A DNA stretch of 64,000 nt from Asterias rubens. Taxonomy: Eukaryota; Echinodermata; Asteroidea; Forcipulatida; Asteriidae. The position numbers and the translations under genes were made by a program. Location of the stretch: positions 22,323,047 through 22,387,046 of the forward strand of contig NC_047066.1 of NCBI RefSeq assembly GCF_902459465.1. The letters run 5' to 3'. The notes below the pieces were generated by a model, which worked only from the letters and a program-made list of their open reading frames with translations, ran no database searches and had not been told where the DNA came from. Positions 23,780 to 35,509 of this stretch are shown here, in pieces; position 1 is the stretch's first letter; every line of letters starts with the position of its first letter.

Positions 23780-24164
23780 TAAAGACAGTGGAGACTATTG
23801 GTAATTACTCAAAATAATTATCATCATAAAACCTTTCTTGATTACGATTAATGGGGAGAGGTTGATAGTATAAAACAATGTGAGAAACAGCTCCCTCTGA
23901 AGTGACGTAGTTTTCAAGAAAGAAGTAATTTTCATCGAATTTGATTTCAAGACCTCAAGTTTAGAATTTGAGGTCTCGAAATCAAGCATCTGAAAGCACA
24001 CAACTTCGTGTGACAAGGGTGTTTTTTCTTTCATTATTATCTCGCAACTTCGACGACCGATTGAGCTCAAAGTTTCACAGGTTTGTTATTTTATGCATAT
24101 GTTGAGATACACCAACTGTGAAGACTAGTCTTTGACAATTACCAATAGTGTCCAGTGTCTTTAA
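23780..24164 (+). mobile_element. ~380-bp TTAA-ended MITE, copy 1
   Basis: The ends are inverted (AAAGACAGTGGAGACTATTGG and complement, TTAA-bordered), and the centre holds a large palindrome (GATTTCAAGACCTCAAGTTT / AATTTGAGGTCTCGAAATC). Orientation is arbitrarily called plus for copies reading ggtaattactcaaaataatt at the left end. Confidence 0.85.
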
Positions 24165-24780
24165 TTCTTTGGATTGGAGATTATTAAGCCCTAGGTCCTT
24201 TGTACTAGGATTGGTAGTGAATGTATAAGAACCCAGAACACTTAGTTGGGGTTAACCCTGGTGTTTCTTGTTCACGTAACAAGCACTTCCAGCCAATTGA
24301 AACTGTAGTTTACTTTCGCACTTTAAACAAGATTTTAATTTTACACAATGATTGGTATGCCCTTTTTAGCACTCTGTCAGATAGTGTGAAGTCCAAAGAT
24401 AAAAACAAATACATTGTTTGCACGTACAGAGTAGAAAGTAGCTTTAAATAAAGGGTCTGTATACATTTGGTAATGACTCTGAAAATAATAAAAATTTATG
24501 CTTTGGATAGTACAATACATTTTGAGAAAGGTTATGGAAAAGGATATCACATTTTATCCCCTGAAATGTGAATCATAAGAAGCATTACCACATTAAGGCT
24601 TCTCAGATTGCATTTCCAATAAGGATTTTTCTCCCTGTAGACATTATTCGCTCGCTCCGGAGTTTCGGTAATATCTCAAAAATGTGACCACCTTTTGTTA
24701 TGAAATTTTCACAGGTAATTGTTTTTACAACTACATGTATATAGGATTAAAACAAACAGTTAGAAAATACAAATTGACTT

Positions 24781-25159
24781 TAATGGCACTGGACACTATT
24801 GGTAATTACTCACAATAATTGATAGCATAAAAACTCACTTGGTAATGAGCAATGGAGAGCTGTTGATAGTATAAAACGTTGTGAGAAACAGCTCCCTCTG
24901 AAGTAATTTTTGAGAAAGAGGTAATCTCACTCAAATAATAAAAGACTTCAGCAGAAGCCTTTTATTATGCAGCTGAAAGCACACAATACAAAATAATGTA
25001 CCAAGGGTGTTTTTTGTTCCATTATTCTCTCACAAGTTCGATGACCAATTAAGCCAACATTTTCACAGTTTTTTTTTTTTTAATGCATATGCTGGGATAC
25101 ACCAAGTGAGAATACTGGTCTGTCTTTGACAATTACCAAAGGTGTCCAGTTCCTTTAAG
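24781..25159 (+). mobile_element. ~380-bp TTAA-ended MITE, copy 2 (variant)
   Basis: The ends match copy 1 (GGCACTGGACACTATTGG), but the centre lacks the GAGACCTC palindrome and instead reads aataataaaagacttcagcag. This marks a sub-family shared with the copies at 33.4, 51.25 and 52.8 kb. Confidence 0.8.
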
Positions 25160-25314
25160 CATTGAGTAATACCACATAAAAGCGGTCACACAATCAATAA
25201 GGGTAACACGCCTCCCTCCTTACACCACTGGTTTTACAAGGATTCATTTAAAAGAAATCATAAAATCAGTTCAGAACAAACTAAACAGAGATTATTTTTC
25301 ATAAAATGTGCAAT

Positions 25315-25421
25315 TTAAATGGTTAACAAAGAATGTTTTTCCAGGTGCTCCTTGACTTTGTCGTCAATGTTGGCAAAGTATTTTAATCTCATCAGGATCT
25401 CTCTGGCTGTGGAGTACTCTT
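25315..25421 (-). CDS. HSCB: HSCB exon 6 (C-terminus, stop)
   Basis: After acceptor tttcag it encodes (K)EYSTAREILMRLKYFANI and the last 17 residues to TAA, matching human EEAKEILTKMRYFSNIEEK. Confidence 0.93.
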
Positions 25422-28400
25422 CTGAAATTAAAAGACAGATGCAGAACTTTAAAGTTGATTCCAATTGCCTTAAAACCCTTACTCTCCAATTACTTTTTAT
25501 ATCCTTCAAGATAATGGTGATTTGCAGGTCTTCAAATACTGTTTTTTTAAAATAAATATCTTAACAGAAATATTTTTCTGGGGGACTGGTACTGGTCAGT
25601 GAGCTATCAGATTTAAACCAGTCACCTTTCCCCTCAATAATCACCACCAATGCTGTGCTTTGTCTTCTAGGGCGCTGTTATACCCATGTGGCTCAATGCC
25701 TACAAATAAGTAATTGACCATCTTAGACATTTTCCAGCTGGTGCTGAATTATTTTTGGGACAAGAACACTTACTTCAGAAAAAGGGCAATAGAATGTATT
25801 AGGGGTAGTTTTAGGAAACAAAGGCAAAGGCAATTTCCTTGGTATGCATGTCAAAGCAAGCTTGGAGCTGGCATAATAACCACGGGCTGAGAATTTTAGT
25901 TGAGAGTAGAGATTAGCAAAATCAAATCTTATACAGAACTTACTCTTTGAGAATGCCTCCGACAGATCCTTCAACAGACTTTCAAGCATCACTGCAAAAC
26001 AAACCAGGAAAAGAATAACTATGGTTCAATGGGCCAGCTCTCTCCAGTTTGCATGAAACATTGTAAAACTCAATCTTTCTGAATCACATATTCTGAAAAT
26101 ACCATGTATAAGTTTAACCATAAAGTTTGATGGTTTAAAGACCCACTTGAGTGAATTAGTTTTTGACAGGAATGCAATTTTTTCTCGTTTATGGCATATT
26201 TGTTTATCATTTAAATGTAACTTTGATATTTTTACACTTCTGACTTCAGCTGCCTGACTGGTGAGAAGCTTCTAAATAAACCTATCTTGAGCTGCCACTT
26301 CTGCCTCCTCCACAGACCAGTGCCTAGTCTGGGAAGATCCCTCTTGATTACACTTTTTCATGTTGTCCTAGGGTGGCCTCATCTGCGCTTCCTGACTTAC
26401 ATGTCCTAATGCCAAAAAGGATTTCATAGTCAATAGTCATCCTAAACTACTTACCACCATTCTCCTTTCCTATTCTCCTCACAGTGTCCTCATCCCTGGA
26501 ATCCGCCAGTTCTTCATTGGTTTCCATCACCTCCATCAAGAACTCTGGTTCAATTCCTGAGTCTCCTTCCTCAATGGTCAACCCATTCAGCTCTAACTGT
26601 CGAACACAATGAAGAAGAAAAGGTAAGGAAACAATTCTTGAGTAACTCTATCGGTAGAATGTTTAGATCTAAAGATGATCAAACAGGAAATTGAATGAAC
26701 AAAACAAGAAAGACCATTATACACCAGCCTTCTGAGAAGTAGAGAAACCAGAAAAGAATAAAAATAGCATTTTAATTATTAATGTTCTTCTCAAACCTGT
26801 TGTGAAGACGGGAATGATTTTAGCAAGCTGAAGTGAAGAGGCAAATGTCCACTCAAGAAGGAGAGATTGAAATTGTCAGGACGTGGCTCAGCATTAGAAG
26901 GGCAAATTTTATACCAATAGAACCAGAAAAGAATAAAAATGATGATATCAAACCTGCAGCCACCACCAACCAAACTTTGTGTCTTTACCAAGATGATTTT
27001 GTGGGCATGTATGGAGAGAGGATTAACCAATGTTGGTGAAGAATTTGTTTTAAACAGAGTTGAAAACATCAAAAGTTTGTGAGACACAGTAGTCACCAAT
27101 CATCAGAAAACTACCTGGGAGTGTGGGCTCCTTGTGTTTACCCAAGATGCCATTTATTTCTTGCCACCTTTTTTGTTATATGCTGCCCTTATGGTGATCA
27201 AGCTTGCTTGCCAACTTTGAGAAATCACTCACCTATGGAAAATACCACTTACTGCCTGTCAGGGGTAAGTGTTAACTTGACCTGCACATAAGTAAGATCT
27301 TTTCACTCTTCAAGTGTGACTTACCAGGTACAAGCCTCTGGATAATGGCTTTAGCAGGGTGCTGTAGGCCTTATTCACCTGTGAAGACTGCTCAGCAGAA
27401 AATTCCTGCTCCACCTGTACGGAAAGTAATTCAGAATATCTTTGATTTCATTTGAAACAAGACCTAGTGCTGCAGAGTATTGTTTCTCTACACTTATTAG
27501 CGAGTAACTTATTAATTCAAAGAATTTCTCCAGGATTACTTCTCCCTACATAGAGTTACTTAAAGCATGCGGCCAACGTTGGTAATTGTCAAAGACCATC
27601 CACACTTTGTGTGAAAAAGCATATAATATGAAATAAGAAACCTGTAAAAGTTTATGTTCAATTCGTCTACAGAGTCACAAGAAATGGTGAACACTATTTT
27701 CACTGCTTTCAATCGTAGGATATTCAAATGTTTAAATTCAAGTTAATACCATAATCCAAATTCTCTTCATATCTGGTTCGTCAGCCATACTTAGACCATT
27801 CCTCAAACTTTTTAAACCTGTTCAAGTTCAAACTAAATACACCTGGGTTAAGAGAAGCAATTTATGGTTAACTTCTTTTCTAAAGAACCTAAGTGTCATG
27901 ACCAGGAATCAAACCCACACTTAGCTGAAACCCACACTTAGCTGATTCAGCCATCAAAACACGAGTCTGATGAGCTAAATCATACATGTACGTACCTTTG
28001 GTTTGATGCTAAATTTGTCAGGATGCAACTGTCGCTGCAAATTTCTGAACGTCTGTGTTAGCTGTGCAGGGTTGAGGTCGAAGGTCACTTCACTAAAAGG
28101 AAAAGAAAGCAGAAAGATAGTGCAAAGATTTACACATATGAAACAGTAATCGAAATTGAAGATCAGTTAACACTCTTGACACTCCAATTTATAATCCCTT
28201 CCTTTAGATAGAATTAACATAAATTCAAACATAAGGGTAATGTACAGTGTAGGGAACAGAGATACATTGCTAAGTTCCAGGGTAATAGTTTAATAGGTAA
28301 TAAAGTGTCACCTCTCATGCAATAGTTCTTTGCTCACAGAATGTAATTCTGGTCTACGGACTTTTTGCCCCAACAGAATTAAACTACTCCCCTGACATGT

Positions 28401-31400
28401 ATGTATGTTTGTGTGTTGGTAGCTTTTGTTGAGGGTGAAAGGGCTAATTTTTGCAGTTTTGGCCTTCACCAATCCACTGCAGAATGAAGTATTAAACATT
28501 TATGATATCAACAAATATCTCAGTTTTTTTTTTATCTGGCACTAGTTTGCACCACCCCTGTACAGTAATGATCCAGATGAGATCATCTAATTAATTTATC
28601 TGGCACTAGTTTGCACCACCCCTGTAATGATCCAGATGAGATCATCTAATTAATTAATTATGGTGCTCTACTTCTCAACAAAAACACACCATACTAAACC
28701 TGGGACTTATCAGGAACTTTTGGAATTGTCACATTATAGTTTTGGTGAGAAATCAAACATTGTGCAAAAAAAAAGGAAAACAAATTGAATGACAGCATTG
28801 CAGACTCACATTTCTCGGGACTAGTAGTTGTTTATGTATAGGAACTAAAAGTTGGCCACTTGAAGAAAAAGTGTTAAAAACATTAAGGTGTCAAAAAAAG
28901 TGTAAATTTGTTAAACTAAGTTATAAAAAAACCTAAAATTGTTTAAATGTTTTTTTAACTATTAGGCCTAATTATCGAGGCCCCCTATTAACAATTAGTT
29001 AAAAATTGTATTCCTTTCTGACTGTACATGTTCATGGGAGCACATCGTTTATTGTAACTTGTGCCTTTGACCTTGACCCTGACTCTAGTTTGCATTTTAT
29101 GCCCATTTTCCAGCCCCCATTCCCCTGTACGTTGAAAAAAAACCTCCATAATATAGCTGCAGGGTTATCTAGTAGTACACATGCACAATATGATATTGTA
29201 TTGTCATACTACCATACAGATACTGTACATAATACAGTACAAGGTCTAGCCATGTCCCTATTCACACAACCCAGGTGTTTATTTACATACAGACAATTCA
29301 TGAACCTCTCACGTGATCGGTTAGCAAAGATTTAGAAAAATTCCCCAACCTGTGCAATAATACGTACAACAGTTGTGGTACGTCTATCAGCGTACATGCT
29401 AGTGCAGTTTGACTGAACAGAAATGCATCAAGTTTTGACACTTTTTCTTCCAGTGGCCTAGAATTGGAAGAGTCGAGGAGCACAGTGCAAGTACAAGTAA
29501 GTATTCAAGCTTATGTTATCAAAATATCTGAGAAAATAAATGCAGTTTGTGCTTGCTTTCTTTTGATGGAACGCACAACTGCAACTTGTTTTATTGTGCA
29601 CTCAAAGGTCACATTACATTGTACAGTGTATGCATGAACCTAACGACCACTTTTCAACAGTCATGGTCCTTTTCATGACGCATGCAGTTTGGAATGATAA
29701 AATCATTTGGCAAATGAATACTATACATTTACAGCATCTTCAGTACTAAACTACAATAACTATTGAAATATTTAACTGTCCTTCAATCGTGTGTTTTTGT
29801 GGCACAGTACGTGTTATCTATAAAATGCTGATAATGAAACCCTGCACTGAAGACATGCATACTGTGGGGCTATAATTGACCATGTTATCGTTACATACAA
29901 AAGAGCCATAAATTCCAGTCTTTCTGCCATGTCTGCAAGGCATGATATGTACACAGCTGAATGGGGGAGAAAAAAATCTTACTTTATATGGAAATGGCAA
30001 TAAAGAACTTTCGATATTAAGAAACTTGCTTAGCTGTTTTTTAAGCGCGGCTGTGTATCAAATGTTTGCTTCACCATGAAACTAGTTGGTTTAAATCTGA
30101 AAAGTCCCTGCAGGATTTACTACAAAGAACCAATCTGTCTGAGTGAAGTTTTTGTCAGAAATAATTTTAAAGTCTCAAAAATATTGTTTTTAAATGCTTT
30201 TAAAGGGATAAAATAGCAATTGAAGAAAAAGCTTGCAAAGAGTCCCAGACTAAAAAATAATCATTTTTTTTTGCTGTTTAGTGTGACCACTAAATCGTAT
30301 GACATTCATATGAGCTGGGTTGTACATGGTGTGTTGATAAAAAGTATGTTAAGAAATCTACACTTCCAAACAAAAGCATGTAGCCTACTTTTGACTTGAC
30401 CACACGTATGCGTTTTGATGATTTATATATATTTTTTTCCCAGGTCATTTTAGCAAGTTGCCTACATAAAGGTTCAGGATGGCTGCCAGTGATGAAGGCC
30501 AATCAGGTATGGATCAGTTCAGACAAGACAATCTTCACTGCTCTATCTGCACCCAGTATTTCATCAAGCCTAAAATGCTGGACTGTCTCCACAGCTTTTG
30601 CCTGAAATGTCTTCAAGAGTTGAAGGCACCACTAGATTCAGATCAGAGTACGAGACTTGTTTGCCCAACATGCGTTTGTGAGACTACATTGCGTGAGAAG
30701 GGAGTACATGGTCTGCCTGATAACTCCACATTGAGTGCGCTGGTGGCAGAGTCTAGGCTGCAGGAGACTTTAAAGACAGGTCAGGGGTCAGATGGCAAAT
30801 GTCAAGCTTGTGATGAGGGAAATCAAGCTGTGTCAAAGTGTATGGACTGTGATCATCTTCTTTGTGGGGCTTGCCGGGAGGCACACCGGGAGCTGGAAGA
30901 AGTCCAATCACACCAGGTCTACTTGCTGCCCAGGCATCGATCAGAGGAGGTTGACAACGAGAGTTACGAGGATGTACCTAGATGCAAAGTACACGAAGAT
31001 CAATTTGTATGCCTTTTTTGCAATACCTGCATGAAGTTGGTGTGCACAATTTGCATTACCTATGAGCATCCCCAACATGATCTCATTGGTTTGTCTGAAG
31101 CCTGCGACAAAGGAAAACGTGGACTTCAGGAACTGCTTGATGAAATTGAAGAGAGTAAGAGCCGATTCGCTGAGGCAATTAGACAAACAGATGAGAGCCG
31201 TGCTGAGCTGGACATAGCGTATGCCGAAACAATTGCAAAGATCCAAAAGAAGGCAGATGACGAGATCGCTAAAGTCACAGAGAAGGCGTACAAAATGCAG
31301 TACGAGGCAGAGAAGGTCTACATGGCACAAGTCACAACTATGGACATAGTCGACAAAACAAAGAAGAAAAAGAGAGGCAACAGACAGAAGTAAAACTGAG

Positions 31401-34400
31401 CCCGTGCTTAGTAGTTGGGATTGAAAAGCAGTACCTTATCAATCATGATTAATACAAGGCCAAATTATCTCATTAGGTAATAATACAGAAATGATCCAGG
31501 ATTAAATTTGTCATTGTAAGTTTTGCCTGTACATTGCTGCTAAAATAACTTTGTCTGATCAGCAGAACTTTGCCGAACTCATATACCAAACAGCACTTCA
31601 TTATATAAATAAATATTAAGCTTTTCTTTTGCTTTTTGTGTGCCTGCTTTTGATTTGATGAAAAGAGGAAAGGTCTGGGGGAGTTTCTTTTTTTTCAGGA
31701 ACTTTGTGAATCCATCATAACTGAACAGTTCACTAAGCGGTTACTCAATTCCAATGCCTCTGAAGGCAGTTTAAAGTATTGTGTTAAAGAAATTATATTG
31801 AATGTAGAATCAGCAAACTACTTTTGTCAAAGGTAAGGTGTGTCAATTGTTGTTTTTGTAAAGAAAATGCAAATTTATAGGCAAAATTAATAAGGTTGAT
31901 ACAATTAGAGTCAAATGTGAAAGGAACAGCTCAATACAGTGTCGATTTGCTGAGAAAACAGTAAAAATATCACAGTATTTTCACCTGAATGTCAAATCCA
32001 TCGTCATTTATAGAGGTGACAGTGGATAGGTCAACAACACTTCTGGCTGCATCATTCACAAATTGACACAACAGAAAGATAATCTGTGGATATTCAATTT
32101 GGTTCACACAGTCATTCATTCATTCATTCACTTCTTACAGCTCAAGTAAAATATAACTCAGATAAAATACATGTACAGTACAGAACATTATAAAATGGAA
32201 CCAACTTTAAGAACGAAGAGGATCCTTTTTTTCTAGTACATTAATGGAATAGTTCTGTACAGCAAAGGTGTAAATTTGACTCATTCATACTTTATTGGTC
32301 GGCATATATTTGCACAACCAACTTTAGTAAAATAAGTAGGCTCTAGATACTAATGGATATATTTTTCACTTTGAAATTCGTTTAAATATCGTCAGGCTCA
32401 CTGAAATATTTCATAATTTTTCGACTGCAATTAATAAAATTATTAAATGTGATGGTTAGAATAATGTAAATGAAAAGTATGGCCTTATTTTAATAAATCT
32501 GTACATAACTGTAAAATGAACATCAATCTGAAATCCAATCGTACATTATAACTCTGCATAGAATTAATGTCTTTACTTTAAGTTGCTGCCATCATCACAC
32601 CATTACAAATAGGGGGCAATATCATTGGTTTTCCCTTCAGGACTTGATTGTAGTTTTAACGCAAAATAAACAAAATAAAATCTCTTTTACAAGCTACTGA
32701 CTCAAATTTCCAGAGAATAAAACGTTTCACAGAGAAAGCCAAAAGTTCTCTCCAGGATTTTACAAAAGTGTGTGTGTTGGGGGTGGGGTATTTCTTAACC
32801 CAAAGTTAGGCCGAAGCATTGACATTAGTCAATTGAAAAAAGGTCCCCATAATTTTTTATAGATGCGTTTCTGTTGGTTTTAAAAGCCCTTACTGTCAAA
32901 TCTATAAGCATTTTTAAAATATGGTTTTATCTTACAATGTTTTTTGTGTATTTGATCTGCAGTAAATAAATAAAAATAAAAAATATAAAAAAATTATTTG
33001 TGTTTTCTAGTTGGTGGTTATCTTGGTTTTAAAAACTCTACTGCAAAATCTGGGGTATTTTATGCTTTTATTTTTGCTACTTACCTTAGAGGCATAATTA
33101 ATGAAGGAAACATAAGCCTTCCAAATTTGAGCTGGGGGTGGGGGGGGGGGGGCGGTGGGCATGGCCCTTGTTCCCCTACATGTACCTCTATCCCTGCTGC
33201 TCATATAAAAAAAAAGGACTTAAGGCAGGGTTGGATATATGGGACACAGAAGAACATTATTTTCAAAATCGCAAGATCAATCATGTGATAAAAAATTTAC
33301 ATTCAAGCAAACGTGACATGCAGCTTTAAGTAGCACAATACAAAGACTTAGAACAGCGCAATACGCAGGGTGCAATTTGGGTTATGCTGATGTCTCAATT
33401 GACCAACCAGAATCAATGATTTAAAGGGTTTTGGTACCTTGTGTAGATCAAGTTCGTTGAGAAAAAAGGGAAAAATACAGAGCAATATTTTCAGGAATGT
33501 CACAGAAATCCTTCGCACAAGAAAGAGGTAATGTCTCACTTAAATATTAACAGACTTTTTTAGCTAGAAGTCTTTATTCCTATCTGAAAGCACACAAATA
33601 CGTCCAACAATGGTGTTTTTTCTTTCATCATTTTCTTGCAACTTCGATGACCAATTGAGCCTAAATTTTCAGAGGCTTGTTATTTTATGCTTATGATGGG
33701 ATACACCAAGTGAGAACACTGGTCTTTGACAATTACCCAACACGTACAGTGCCTTGAAACCATTTAGCATGAGTGTAAATTAGTTTAAAGATGAGGTCTT
33801 TTATCTACATGTCCGCTAGGCGTCTCAGAGAGCTCATTATTTAAATGTTGTACGGTTTGAAGAAAATTTGAGTTAGATTACAAGGTGTGATGCAATGCAT
33901 TCTGCAGCCAGGTAAAAAACTAGTTATAATTTAACTTCAGGTCATCCAAATTAAAAGATGTTATTTCTTTTTCAGAATGAACATAGTCTTTAATCACTGA
34001 AAAATTCATTCAGTTCTCTTAGTTGTCAAGAAAGTGATGGGATTGTTTTTGCTTGATGCCAACAGAAATCAATAAGGTCCTGTTCTGCTTAATCTGATGA
34101 GAAATATTATAAAATTTTGTAACATCCCTACTAGATGTTTTCCGTCTTATCGGAAGGACAAAGGATCTATGGTTCCAAATGTCTCTGTGCTCAAAGACAC
34201 AAGTTATATGAGAAGGACCTGAACTCACACTCTGACAACACCAGAACTTGCAAGTAGTGTGGACTTTGTTGTTGTTGATAATTTGCAACAATGTACCATC
34301 TTGCTGTGAATTAGCAAAACATAATAATTTCAATTATAACTGTTACAATGCATATAAAGTATTGATCAAAGTTGGGTAGGTAGTAGGACCGTCAAAGTAA

Positions 34401-35204
34401 ATCAAAGAAAGAAGATTGAAAGAGCTTACAAATCATTGCATGAATCATGGTTTTGTGAAGCTTCATTAATTACAAATTGCTTTCACGTTTTGTTTTTTAT
34501 TGTGATTTGGAAAGGTTATGGCAAAGTGTTTCATTTCATAAAAACATAACTTTTGCAATGCATAACTAGGAGATTTTTTATTATTAAAATATTATTGAAG
34601 TTGAACAGATGTAGAATATCAGTGAGACCCTTCCTTACCAATTCAGCACCTGAAAGTAGTTAGCCTCTTGGTAAACTGGTTGAATAGCGTTACACATCCC
34701 ACAGAAGAATTGAACCATTGATATATCATCAACAACAGTGATTTGAGCATTGCAGTTCCAGCAAGTTCCAGTTATTGATGATGATGATGAATTGCAAAAG
34801 CTTCTTCGTGTATAACTAAGTCGACCTACAAACGAGCTAAAAAGTGGTGTTTGTCTTTGACGCACTTGAAGAGGGAAGATGCAACTTTGGTTGTGTGCGC
34901 TGTCATAAATAGTAGCTGCCTTGACATAATACATAGTCGTATAGTTTGTTAACATCGATGACGTTGACAGTCGACTTTGCATTAAAATACGATTGCATTT
35001 TGATGTAAATGCACTCGTATTTCTTTTACTAATAAAAGCAAAATTCTGACCGCGATTTTCAAAAGGTGTTGACCATCTGTTAGATAAGGTATTCACTAAT
35101 GATCCTGAGTAGAGTCTAGATTGATCAAGACTTCTATTTCTGTATAAACACTGAATCAACTTGGACATTTTCAATGATCGGGAGTTTGCCATGGGCGCCG
35201 CCAT
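25315..35204 (-). CDS. HSCB: HscB, mitochondrial Fe-S cluster co-chaperone (349 aa)
   Basis: HSCB is the J-protein that brings ISCU to HSPA9 for Fe-S cluster transfer in mitochondria. Six minus-strand exons (34639-35204, 27996-28092, 27325-27414, 26455-26596, 25944-25991, 25315-25421) join in phase to 1,050 nt with GT-AG borders. The protein has an Arg/Ser-rich N-terminus (probable import sequence), a zinc-binding set C148-C151-C168-C171 (CWNC...CGMC) as in animal HSCB, a J domain with HPD at 212-214, and a C-terminal three-helix domain ending KYFANIDDKVKEHL, like human RYFSNIEEKIK. At 349 residues it is longer than human HSCB (235), all in the N-terminal part. Translation could instead start at Met13. 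Intron 1 hosts a TRIM-like gene on the other strand. Confidence 0.95.
25944..25991 (-). CDS. HSCB: HSCB exon 5
   Basis: A 48-nt exon encodes MLESLLKDLSEAFSK. Acceptor ttgcag, donor gtaagt. Confidence 0.88.
26455..26596 (-). CDS. HSCB: HSCB exon 4
   Basis: It encodes the start of the C-terminal helical domain, with EPEFLMEVMETNEELAD corresponding to human DRQFLIEIMEINEKLAE. Donor gtaagt. Confidence 0.93.
27325..27414 (-). CDS. HSCB: HSCB exon 3
   Basis: 30 codons encode the end of the J domain (NKAYSTLLKPLSRGLYL), matching human NDAYKTLLAPLSRGLYLL. Acceptor gtacag, donor gtaagt. Confidence 0.93.
27996..28092 (-). CDS. HSCB: HSCB exon 2 (J domain, HPD)
   Basis: It encodes residues 189-221, including LQRQLHPDKF. 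The HPD tripeptide is the Hsp70-stimulating motif. Acceptor ttttag, donor gtacgt. Confidence 0.93.
28532..28665. repeat. Two-copy ~70-bp tandem duplication
   Basis: tttatctggcactagtttgc through gagatcatctaattaatt occurs twice in direct order. The second copy lacks the short cagta insert. It lies in HSCB intron 1. Confidence 0.9.
28666..30478 (+). promoter_or_regulatory. 5' flank and probable UTR intron of the nested TRIM-like gene
   Basis: A donor-like gtaagtattc at 29497 and a strong acceptor (tttttttcccag, exon from 30444) suggest a 5'UTR intron of 29497-30443 before the ATG at 30479. The promoter would lie upstream of 29497. This is inferred from splice signals only. Confidence 0.4.
30479..31393 (+). 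CDS. TRIM-like RING/B-box protein, 304 aa, nested in HSCB intron 1
   Basis: A single coding exon. The RING finger has C21-C24-C36-H38-C41-C44-C62-C65, so it is a likely E3 ubiquitin ligase. B-box 1 has C108-C111-C121-C124-C129-C132-H136-H145. B-box 2 has C169-H172-C181-C184-C189-C192-H197-H200. A coiled coil covers ~205-300 and ends in a basic KTKKKKRGNRQK tail. There is no C-terminal B30.2 or NHL domain, so it is short for the family. All zinc ligands are intact, so it is not an obvious pseudogene. The ATG has a good context (A at -3, G at +4) and an AATAAA lies at 31608-31613. The RING and B-boxes are clearly paralogous to the gene at 38652-40646. Cytoplasmic or nuclear location is unknown. 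Confidence 0.93.
   Translation: MAASDEGQSGMDQFRQDNLHCSICTQYFIKPKMLDCLHSFCLKCLQELKAPLDSDQSTRLVCPTCVCETTLREKGVHGLPDNSTLSALVAESRLQETLKTGQGSDGKCQACDEGNQAVSKCMDCDHLLCGACREAHRELEEVQSHQVYLLPRHRSEEVDNESYEDVPRCKVHEDQFVCLFCNTCMKLVCTICITYEHPQHDLIGLSEACDKGKRGLQELLDEIEESKSRFAEAIRQTDESRAELDIAYAETIAKIQKKADDEIAKVTEKAYKMQYEAEKVYMAQVTTMDIVDKTKKKKRGNRQK
31608..31613 (+). terminator. Poly(A) signal of the nested TRIM-like gene
   Basis: AATAAA 215 nt past the stop codon, within ttatataaataaatatt. Confidence 0.55.
31614..33423. other. HSCB intron 1, middle part
   Basis: AT-rich sequence. It holds a short cattcattcattcattcac microsatellite near 32125 and a G-rich run at 33130-33155. No exon is seen. Confidence 0.45.
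33424..33762 (+). mobile_element. ~380-bp MITE, copy 3 (degenerate variant)
   Basis: It keeps the internal landmarks of the family (gagaaaaaggg, ctgaaagcacac, gatgaccaattgagc, gggatacaccaagtgagaac, ctttgacaattaccc), but the terminal GGACACTATTGG sequence is worn away. It lies in HSCB intron 1. Confidence 0.7.
34639..35204 (-). CDS. HSCB: HSCB exon 1 (presequence, zinc motif)
   Basis: It encodes residues 1-188 and two bases of Cys189. The first ~120 residues are rich in Arg, Ser, Thr and Asn with few acids, as in mitochondrial presequences. The CWNC/CGMC pair and YFQVLN follow. Confidence 0.92.
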
Positions 35205-35300
35205 TTTGTATTGACATTAGTACAGCGCCCTCTATTTTAATTGCCGACCGTTCTCAAGGTTGTACGATCTTGCTGCACTAAGCTTGAGGGAACGATGCGG
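35193..35300 (-). promoter_or_regulatory. HSCB start region with YY1-type motif
   Basis: The HSCB ATG lies in ACAAAATGGCGGCGCC on the reverse strand, a textbook YY1 site (AANATGGCGGC). This type is common at promoters of nuclear genes for mitochondrial proteins in animals. Just upstream is CAGCGCCCTCTATTTT. The transcription start would be within about 100 nt. Confidence 0.55.
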
Positions 35301-35509
35301 CCTACCATATACAGAATCGAGGTTGTTTATTTATTGCTCTTTGGGGGAAACCAACACTATTTAAATACGGGTATATTTATTTGCATTTTAACATTATAAA
35401 ACGCAAATAATCGACTTGATTAGTTGTATTGATAAAATTCTGGGGAAAATTAATACCCGATGAACTGAACTTGAGTTTTGAAATTTTGTATTTTTTGAGC
35501 ATGTTCTCA

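Noticed and set aside
29006..29335. 109-codon plus-strand frame upstream of the nested TRIM-like gene
   Set aside because: No recognisable domain and it overlaps a likely promoter/UTR stretch. No splice or coding signature.
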